DNA of 64,000 nt from Zoogloea sp. 1C4 (GTDB lineage: Bacteria > Pseudomonadota > Gammaproteobacteria > Burkholderiales > Rhodocyclaceae). Made by a program: the position numbers and the translations under genes. Numbering within the stretch: position 1 is the first letter of the stretch; each line of letters opens with the position of its first letter. This document shows, in pieces, positions 27,663-33,138 of this stretch. Under the pieces are notes generated by a model that made no database searches, was not told where the DNA came from, and saw only the letters and a list, made by a program, of their open reading frames with translations. The DNA lies in the NCBI RefSeq assembly GCF_009469605.1, contig NZ_SSXU01000006.1, positions 242,935 through 306,934 on the forward strand. The letters are read 5' to 3'.

Positions 27663-28022
27663 TCAGTCGGGGATCACCAGCTCGCGGCCGATGCGGGCCT
27701 CGACGCGCATGTACTTCCACAGCTTGTAGGTGCCGTCGCCCACCGGGGTGACGCGGAACAGGTTGCAGGCGGCGGTGACGGTGTCGTAGTCGGGCACGTC
27801 GGCCAGCACATAGGTCGTCCAGGGGAAGGCCACCGACGGGCCGACCATGATCCGGTCGTCGTCCAGGTTGCCCAGCACGCGTACGCCGGGCAGGCGGGCG
27901 ATGCCCTGCATCATCGAGACGAAGGCGGCCCAGACGTCCTTCATCTCGTCGGCGGTGCCGTCCATGAAGTTCTGGTTCACGCCCATGCAGAACAGCACGC
28001 GCAGCGGGGTCTTGTCGCTCAT
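27663..28022 (-). CDS. iacB: Small conserved protein IacB
   Basis: Cytoplasmic protein of 119 aa, likely alpha/beta ferredoxin-like (dimeric barrel) in appearance: LRVLFCMGVNQNFMDG at the N-terminus, then RVLGNLDDDRIMVG and TYKLWKYMRVEARIGREL. No catalytic motif is recognised. Assignment rests mainly on position between iacA and iacI and on size similar to IacB, a protein of unknown role in known iac operons. Start at 28022 is followed by a strong match to the gene's coding pattern, with an upstream purine-rich RBS. Confidence 0.68.
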   Translation of the reverse strand: MSDKTPLRVLFCMGVNQNFMDGTADEMKDVWAAFVSMMQGIARLPGVRVLGNLDDDRIMVGPSVAFPWTTYVLADVPDYDTVTAACNLFRVTPVGDGTYKLWKYMRVEARIGRELVIPD

Positions 28023-28050
28023 CGTTTTTATCTCCGTGGGGTTGGCGGGT

Positions 28051-29217
28051 TCAGAGGTAGCCCGGCAGGGGCTTGAGGCCGAACAGCATGGCGCCGGCGT
28101 TCTGGTAGGTGATGTCGCCCATGAAGGCGTGCTGGGTGATCATCTGCACGTCGCGCACCTGGGCGGCGAGGGGGCAGGATTCATACACGCCGGTGCCGCC
28201 CGAGACCATCTGGGCACGGCGCGTCACGTCGGCGCTGACGCGGGAGGCGTGGGTGGTGGACAGGCGCAGCATGCTCACCAGGTGATCGCTGGGCTTGTCG
28301 CCGGCCAGCAGCACCTGCCACACGTCGTCGATGGCCTGGTAGAACCAGGCGCGGGCGGCGCGCAGCTCGGCTTCGATCTTGGCGATCTCCAGCTGCACAT
28401 AGACGCGCTCGCCCAGGTTGGGCGCGCCGGTGACGGACGCCCGGCCGGCGGCCATGCCCAGCACTTCGTCGATGGCCGCCCGGGCGATGCCGAGGCCGAC
28501 GACGGTGAGCACCTGGGCGGCGAACGACAACGTCGGGTAACGGTACAGCGGGGTGTCGAGGGACGAGGCGCCGCCGCGGACGAAGGTCCATTCGGGCGGA
28601 ACGATCACGTCCCTCACCACGATGTCGTGGCTGCCGGTGCCGAGCAGGCCCATCACGTCCCAGTTGGGCTCGATCTGCACCTTGTCGCGGGGCATCACCG
28701 CCATGCGCGGCAGGCCGGAGTTGTCGCCATTTTTGGGCAGGATGCCGGCGCCGATCACCTCGGCGCCCATGCTGCCGCTGCCCCAGCTCCAGCGGCCACT
28801 CACGCGGTAGCCGCCGTCGACCAGCTCGGCCGGCTGCGGCGGGAAGATGCCGCCGGCAAACACCACATCCGGGCCCTTGGCGTAGAGCTTGGTGAGGGTC
28901 TCGACGGGCAGCGCGGCCAGATAGACGCCGCCGATCCCGAAGCTCGCCACCCAGCCGGCCGAGCCGTCGGCGCGGGCGATGGTCTCGACCAGCTCGCAGA
29001 ACTCGGCGGGCGATTTCTCGTCGCCGCCGAAGCGCTTGGCCACCAGCGCGCGATACACGCCGACCGCTTTGAAGCGCTCGATGATGTCCGGCGAGATGTA
29101 TTTCTGGGCTTCGAATTCCTTGCGGCGCTGGCGGATGTCGCGCAGCAGCGCGTCCATTCCGGCGACCTCCGGCGCTACGTCGGCGCCAGCCCTTGGTTCC
29201 TGCAAATTAGCCAACAT
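28051..29217 (-). CDS. iacA: IacA, acyl-CoA dehydrogenase-fold indole-acetate monooxygenase
   Basis: Flavin-dependent group D monooxygenase of 388 aa with the acyl-CoA dehydrogenase fold: N-terminal helical domain, beta domain (YRVSGRWSWGSGSMGAEVIG near residue 135) and C-terminal helices (HASRVSADVTRRAQMVSGG near 325). The family uses reduced flavin from a separate reductase, here IacG. In characterised strains IacA performs the first attack on indole-3-acetic acid. It is the second gene of the operon, 18 bases after iacH. Confidence 0.85.
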   Translation of the reverse strand: MLANLQEPRAGADVAPEVAGMDALLRDIRQRRKEFEAQKYISPDIIERFKAVGVYRALVAKRFGGDEKSPAEFCELVETIARADGSAGWVASFGIGGVYLAALPVETLTKLYAKGPDVVFAGGIFPPQPAELVDGGYRVSGRWSWGSGSMGAEVIGAGILPKNGDNSGLPRMAVMPRDKVQIEPNWDVMGLLGTGSHDIVVRDVIVPPEWTFVRGGASSLDTPLYRYPTLSFAAQVLTVVGLGIARAAIDEVLGMAAGRASVTGAPNLGERVYVQLEIAKIEAELRAARAWFYQAIDDVWQVLLAGDKPSDHLVSMLRLSTTHASRVSADVTRRAQMVSGGTGVYESCPLAAQVRDVQMITQHAFMGDITYQNAGAMLFGLKPLPGYL

Positions 29218-29235
29218 CGGTGTCTCCAGTCCAGG

Positions 29236-30351
29236 TTAGGGTCGATTGATGTGACGGGCGAAATGGGCGGCGACGGCGCACAGGCGCTCGTCGTCGTGCC
29301 GGGCCGCCACCAGCTGAAGGCTCACGGGGTAGCCGTCGATGGCGGGCAGCGGAATGGCGATGGCCGGGTGGCCGGAAAGGTTGAAGGGGCGCACCAGCGA
29401 GGTCATCGCGACGAGCTTGCTGGTGTCGGCGGCGTCCTCGAGGCGCGGCGGGGCGTCGGCCATGGTCGGCAGGGCGAGGATGGGGAAATCCAGCAGGGCG
29501 GCATCCACCTGGGCGGCGAAGCGTTCGCGCACGAGGTTGGCGGCGGCCACGTCGTCCGGCGTGGTGAGGGAGGCGGCCTGCAGGCGGCGGGCCACGTCCT
29601 CGCCCACCAGCCCGGTGCCCACCAGCTCGCCACAGGCGGCCCAGGTTTCGGCGTTGATCACGGTGAGCCCGGCGGCGTAGGCGGCGCCGAAGTCGGGCAG
29701 CGTCACGTTGCCGGCGGGCAGGCCGCTGGCGGCCACCGCAGCGGTGACGGCGTCGAGGATCGTCGGGGTGGCTTGGGCATCCACCAGTCCGATGCGTACG
29801 CCGGCGATGTCGGGCAGCGGGCCGAAGCTCGGGTCGATGGCGCGCATCACGGCGATGAGGCTGTCCATGTCGCGGACGAAGGGGCCGACGCAGTCGAGGC
29901 TGGTGTGGGCGGGCATCACGCCCCGGCGGCTGATCCGGCCGAAGCTGGGCTTGAGGCCGAACACGCCGCAGCAGGCGGCGGGGATGCGGATCGAGCCGCC
30001 GGTGTCGGTGCCGAGCGCCACGTCCACGCTGCCCTCGGCCACCGCCACCGCCGAGCCGCTCGACGAGCCGCCGGGCACATAGGCCGGGAACTGCGGGTTG
30101 GTCGGGGTGCCGGTCCAGCGGTTGATGCCGGTGGTGCCGAAGGCGAGTTCGTGCAGGTTGGTCTTGCCGGCGAGGTGGTAGCCGGCGGCCAGCAGGCCCT
30201 CGACCACGTCGGCGTTGGCGCGGGCGGCGGCGACGGATTCGAGGGCCCGGCAGCCGGCGCGGGTGCGCACGCCGACCACGTCGATGGTGTCCTTGATGCC
30301 GACCTGCGGGCCGTTGCCACCGATGTCGAGGGGCTCGACGAAAACGCTCAT
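29236..30351 (-). CDS. iacH: Amidase-signature hydrolase IacH
   Basis: Amidase-signature family protein of 371 aa. The Ser-Ser-Lys triad is seen: Lys in KTNLHELAFG near residue 63, the cis-Ser in DTGGSIRIPAACCG near 115, and the nucleophile region GGSSSGSAVAV near 95. IacH cleaves an amide in the auxin pathway after ring opening, or deamidates indole-acetamide-type inputs; the exact substrate is not settled. It is the first gene of the operon, with AGGAG 11 bases before the ATG and a sigma-70-like promoter about 80-110 bases upstream. Confidence 0.84.
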   Translation of the reverse strand: MSVFVEPLDIGGNGPQVGIKDTIDVVGVRTRAGCRALESVAAARANADVVEGLLAAGYHLAGKTNLHELAFGTTGINRWTGTPTNPQFPAYVPGGSSSGSAVAVAEGSVDVALGTDTGGSIRIPAACCGVFGLKPSFGRISRRGVMPAHTSLDCVGPFVRDMDSLIAVMRAIDPSFGPLPDIAGVRIGLVDAQATPTILDAVTAAVAASGLPAGNVTLPDFGAAYAAGLTVINAETWAACGELVGTGLVGEDVARRLQAASLTTPDDVAAANLVRERFAAQVDAALLDFPILALPTMADAPPRLEDAADTSKLVAMTSLVRPFNLSGHPAIAIPLPAIDGYPVSLQLVAARHDDERLCAVAAHFARHINRP

Positions 30352-30429
30352 TGATCCGTCTCCTGGTGAGGTTGCTGTTGCGGCGGCTGGCCTGTCCGGG
30401 CTGGAAGGAAAGCCGCTGAAGTTGGTTCA

Positions 30430-30492
30430 AATGTAGATTTCAATACTTGCAAAGTCAACTGATTTTTCACGCGATAAATGGAATGAAAAATC
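30430..30492 (-). promoter_or_regulatory. iac operon promoter with inverted repeat
   Basis: On the minus strand, -35 TTGACT (30453-30458) and -10 TACATT (30430-30435) are 17 bases apart, ~80 bases before iacH. Just upstream is an inverted repeat GATTTTTCA (30461-30469) with TGAAAAATC (30484-30492), arms of 9 and spacer of 14 bases. This is the same 9/14/9 geometry as one repeat before the importer block. Confidence 0.65.
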
Positions 30493-30569
30493 GGCCGCGG
30501 CGGCGCGTGGAGGCGAAGGTTTCAGCGGGGGAGGGCTGGCGGTGGCGGTAGAGCGGCGATTTGTTCAAT

Positions 30570-30602
30570 TACAGCAACAATCGATGCCGGATTGTTGCTG
30601 TA
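30570..30602. repeat. 13-bp inverted repeat between flavodoxin-like gene and iac promoter
   Basis: TACAGCAACAATC at 30570-30582 and its exact complement at 30590-30602 enclose seven bases. It begins 25 bases past the stop of the upstream flavodoxin-like gene, so it may end that transcript, although no T-run follows. An operator role is the alternative. Confidence 0.65.
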
Positions 30603-30626
30603 GATGGACGAACCCCGGATGGCGCG

Positions 30627-31127
30627 TCAGAACGCGCCCATCGCCAGCCCGGCGGCGAAGGCGGCTCCCAGCTCGACGCCCTTTTCAAGATCGGCCTCGG
30701 GCACGACCTTGGGGGCGAGGATCGCCTCGGTGGTCTGGGCGCGGGTGCACACGATGAGCGGCGGGGCGATCTCCCGCAGGCGCCAGCCGGTGGCGATGCG
30801 GGCGATCTGGCGCACCGCGTTGCTGCCGTCGCTGCCGGCGCACACCACGGTGGCGTAGGGCCGGCCGTTGATGTGGTCGAGGGCGCCGTAGTAGCTGCGG
30901 TCGAAGAAATCCTTCATCAGTCCGGCGATGGCGGCGAGGTTCTCGGGGCAGGCGAACACGTAGCCGTCGGCGGCGAGCAGGTCGTCGGGGCCGGCGTCGC
31001 GGGCGGCGAGGAGGCGCACGGTGACGTCCGGCTCGTCGGCGGCGCCCCGGGCCACGGCGCGGATCATCTGCTCGGTGGCGCCGGTGGTGGATTGATAGAC
31101 GAGGAGGAGGGTCTTGGCGGTGTTCAT
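30627..31127 (-). CDS. Flavodoxin/NADPH-dependent FMN reductase-like protein
   Basis: Cytoplasmic flavodoxin-fold protein of 166 aa. The FMN phosphate loop is YQSTTGATEQM near residue 12, and the loop ACPENLAAIAGLMKDFFDR near 60 replaces the usual P-x-Y segment of WrbA types. It probably binds FMN and acts as a quinone or flavin reductase. It is co-oriented with, but separated by a hairpin and promoter from, the iac operon, and is divergent from the sigma-54 promoter at 31303. No specific partner is indicated. Confidence 0.78.
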   Translation of the reverse strand: MNTAKTLLLVYQSTTGATEQMIRAVARGAADEPDVTVRLLAARDAGPDDLLAADGYVFACPENLAAIAGLMKDFFDRSYYGALDHINGRPYATVVCAGSDGSNAVRQIARIATGWRLREIAPPLIVCTRAQTTEAILAPKVVPEADLEKGVELGAAFAAGLAMGAF

Positions 31128-31190
31128 GCCTTCACCCTAGCACGCCGGCGGCGGCGTGCATGGCCAGGTGTCCGGCGCCGGATTTCGGCG

Positions 31191-31229
31191 CCTGCCAGAT
31201 TGGCTTGGCTGAGCTGTCAATCTGGCAGG
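31191..31229. promoter_or_regulatory. 12-bp inverted repeat, candidate enhancer site (UAS)
   Basis: CCTGCCAGATTG (31191-31202) and its exact complement (31218-31229) are separated by 15 bases. They lie ~75-110 bases upstream of the -24/-12 promoter, where NtrC-type activators bind. A further CTGCCAG sits next to the promoter itself. Confidence 0.55.
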
Positions 31230-31302
31230 TAGCCCGTTCTCATCGGGCGGCGGCTTCAGGAAAAACATCAACAAAACAAAGGTGTGTCTTCTCCTGCCAG
31301 GC

Positions 31303-31318
31303 AGGCACGCAACCTGCT
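31303..31318 (+). promoter_or_regulatory. Sigma-54-type -24/-12 promoter
   Basis: AGGCACGCAACCTGCT fits the GG-N10-GC rule and nearly the full consensus TGGCACG-N4-TTGCW. Predicted transcription start is about 31329, directly before the RBS of the 31345 gene. The NtrC-family regulator at 39982-41361 is the natural candidate activator. Confidence 0.65.
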
Positions 31319-31344
31319 GAGTGAGTGGCAAGGAGGAATCACCG

Positions 31345-31635
31345 ATGAGCCAAAGGATGAAGGCACTGGGGCTGGCGCTGCTGCTGCAGATCCCCGCACA
31401 GGGGATGGCCGAGGGCTTTGTGGCTGGCCTGCAACCTGATCGGCGGCCCGCGTCGGCACCAACCGTCGCCGCAACGCCGGTGGATGAGTCGCTCAAGCTG
31501 CAACGGCTGCAGGGCATCGACAAGCCCTGGCCGGGCAACCTGGAGACGATCGCCGCCCAGGGCAACTGGTATTCCCCGATGTTCCGGCCCGGGATGCCCG
31601 GGCCCTACGACCTGCGAGGCCTGCACGTTCGCTAG
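31345..31635 (+). CDS. Small exported hypothetical protein
   Basis: Predicted periplasmic protein of 96 aa with a signal peptide (MSQRMKALGLALLLQIPAQGMA). The mature part is short, proline-rich and lacks cysteine: AEGFVAGLQPDRRPASAP, then LKLQRLQGIDKPWPGNLETI and a C-terminal WYSPMFRPGMPGPYDL. Start at 31345 is fixed by a strong AAGGAGGA 7 bases upstream. It is the first gene after the sigma-54 promoter and 123 bases before the Met-rich gene. Family not recognised; co-regulation with the molybdoenzyme module is inferred. Confidence 0.68.
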   Translation: MSQRMKALGLALLLQIPAQGMAEGFVAGLQPDRRPASAPTVAATPVDESLKLQRLQGIDKPWPGNLETIAAQGNWYSPMFRPGMPGPYDLRGLHVR

Positions 31636-31758
31636 CCGCGTATGAATCCTCGTGGTGGCCGATGCGTTCGCGCTGGCCGCAACGAAATCTCCGGGTGGCC
31701 TTCCGTGGGAAGGGCGCCCGGCTTCAACCAGCAAGTCTGTCAATCAAGGAGAAACTCT

Positions 31759-32229
31759 ATGAAGTCTTTCGGCAAGCTCGTCAGCTGTTCCGCCATCGCT
31801 CTGGCTCTCTGTGCGGCACTGCCCGCGGCCGCCAAGGATGACCAGAAGGGTATGTCCGGCATGAGTGGCATGAGTGGCATGCAGGGCCAGAAGGGCATGA
31901 GCGGCATGTCGGGCATGGAAGGCCAGAAGGGTATGGCCGGCATGTCGGGCATGGAAGGCCAGAAGGGTATGGCCGGCATGTCGGGCATGGAAGGCCAGAA
32001 GGGTATGGCCGGCATGTCCGGCATGGAAGGCCAGAAGGGTATGGCTGGCATGTCCGGCATGCAGGGCCAGAAGGGTATGGCCGGCATGAGCGGCATGCAG
32101 GGTCAGAAGGGCATGAGCGGCATGTCGGGCATGTCCGGCAACAAGGCCAAGAAGGCGCACAAGGCCAAGCAGCAAGGCATGAGCGGCATGTCCGGTATGT
32201 CCGGCATGTCGGGTATGGAAGGCAAGTAA
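31759..32229 (+). CDS. Periplasmic methionine-rich repeat protein (GMxGMxGM)
   Basis: Exported 156-aa protein with a 25-residue signal peptide ending PAAA. The mature part is almost entirely 12-residue repeats of the form GM[A/S]GMSGM[E/Q]GQK, seven in tandem after a longer first unit, with a basic break (NKAKKAHKAKQQ) and a closing GMSGM run. About 30 of ~131 mature residues are Met; there is no Cys, Trp, Tyr or Phe. Start at 31759 has AAGGAG upstream. Such a protein could be a sacrificial oxidant scavenger, as proposed for MrpX of Azospira, or a Cu(I) binder. The gene ends at a strong terminator. Confidence 0.8.
   Translation: MKSFGKLVSCSAIALALCAALPAAAKDDQKGMSGMSGMSGMQGQKGMSGMSGMEGQKGMAGMSGMEGQKGMAGMSGMEGQKGMAGMSGMEGQKGMAGMSGMQGQKGMAGMSGMQGQKGMSGMSGMSGNKAKKAHKAKQQGMSGMSGMSGMSGMEGK
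31891..32142. repeat. 36-bp coding tandem repeat, seven units
   Basis: Seven consecutive 36-base units within the Met-rich gene start at AAGGGY, with units 31927-32034 nearly identical. Such identity suggests recent expansion and likely copy-number variation between strains. Confidence 0.88.
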
Positions 32230-32239
32230 GGCTTTCCTT

Positions 32240-32265
32240 GCGGCCCCGCAAGGGGCCGCCTTTTT
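32240..32265 (+). terminator. Rho-independent terminator after the Met-rich gene
   Basis: Perfect stem GCGGCCCC-GCAA-GGGGCCGC followed by CTTTTT. Partial readthrough may feed the cytochrome/molybdoenzyme genes, giving excess of the Met-rich protein. Confidence 0.85.
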
Positions 32266-32307
32266 ACTGGCCTGTCCGGCCGGTCTGGCATGAGCCGAGA
32301 GGTTGTC

Positions 32308-33138
32308 ATGGTGGTCATTCCAAGAAAACTACGTGTCCACGCAGCACTCCTGTTGTCCCTGGTGTTTGGTGCGGCGCTGTCCGATGCGCATGCAGCCGAC
32401 CCGAAATCCACTCCCACTCCCGATTACCAGCGCGCCCGCTACAGCGCCCTGCACTTCAAGCCCGCGATCAGCAAGGCGACCGACGCCGACTGCCTCGCCT
32501 GTCACGCCGAGGTGCTCAAGCCTTCCGTGCGCGAAACCTCGCCTGCCGGCGTCCGGGCTGCCGACGCGAAAGCCTGGTACCAGCGCACCAGCACCTACAG
32601 CGGCACCCAGGACACCTTCCACCGGCGCCATCTGACCAGCGATTTCGCCAAGTCGGTGATGGCACTGAGCTGTACCACCTGCCACGAAGGCCATGATCCC
32701 CGCGACGAGCATCCGCTGAGTTCGGTCACATCCCAGCGCGACGGCGGCTTCCGCCTGCGCAAGAGCGTGGTGCCCGAGACCACCTGCCTCAAGTGCCATG
32801 GCCAGATGAACACCGCCGTGATGGGCCTGCCCGGCCCGTGGCGCGAAACCCGCGAGATGTTCCAGAACGACTGCCTCACCTGCCACGCGGCGATCCGCAC
32901 GACCCGCCATCAGGTGAGCTACCTCAAGCCGGACGCCATCGAAGCGGCCGGCAAGGGCAACGGTGACGTGTGCTACGGCTGCCACGGCGGCCGGGCCTGG
33001 TATCGCATCACCTACCCCTACCCACGCCACGCCTGGCCGGGGATGGCGGAGGAGACACCTGACTGGGCCAAGGGTCGTCCGACCCAATCCGAAGCCCGCT
33101 TCCAGATCGGCACGACGGCACAAGGACAAGAAAAATGA
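32308..33138 (+). CDS. Periplasmic pentahaem cytochrome c
   Basis: Exported c-type cytochrome of 276 aa with a signal peptide ending DAHA. Five CxxCH haem sites are present: CLACH near residue 60, CTTCH near 125, CLKCH near 160, CLTCH near 190 and CYGCH near 220. It is likely the electron donor or acceptor for the molybdoenzyme encoded by the next gene, whose start overlaps the stop as ATGA. No membrane anchor subunit (DmsC/NrfD type) is encoded, so this cytochrome may take that place. Start at 32308 is preferred to the ATG at 32290 for its GAGAGG RBS. Confidence 0.88.
   Translation: MVVIPRKLRVHAALLLSLVFGAALSDAHAADPKSTPTPDYQRARYSALHFKPAISKATDADCLACHAEVLKPSVRETSPAGVRAADAKAWYQRTSTYSGTQDTFHRRHLTSDFAKSVMALSCTTCHEGHDPRDEHPLSSVTSQRDGGFRLRKSVVPETTCLKCHGQMNTAVMGLPGPWRETREMFQNDCLTCHAAIRTTRHQVSYLKPDAIEAAGKGNGDVCYGCHGGRAWYRITYPYPRHAWPGMAEETPDWAKGRPTQSEARFQIGTTAQGQEK

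Noticed and set aside
31891..32142. CRISPR or non-coding minisatellite
   Set aside because: The 36-base units are in frame within a gene with a signal peptide, RBS and terminator; they are coding repeats.
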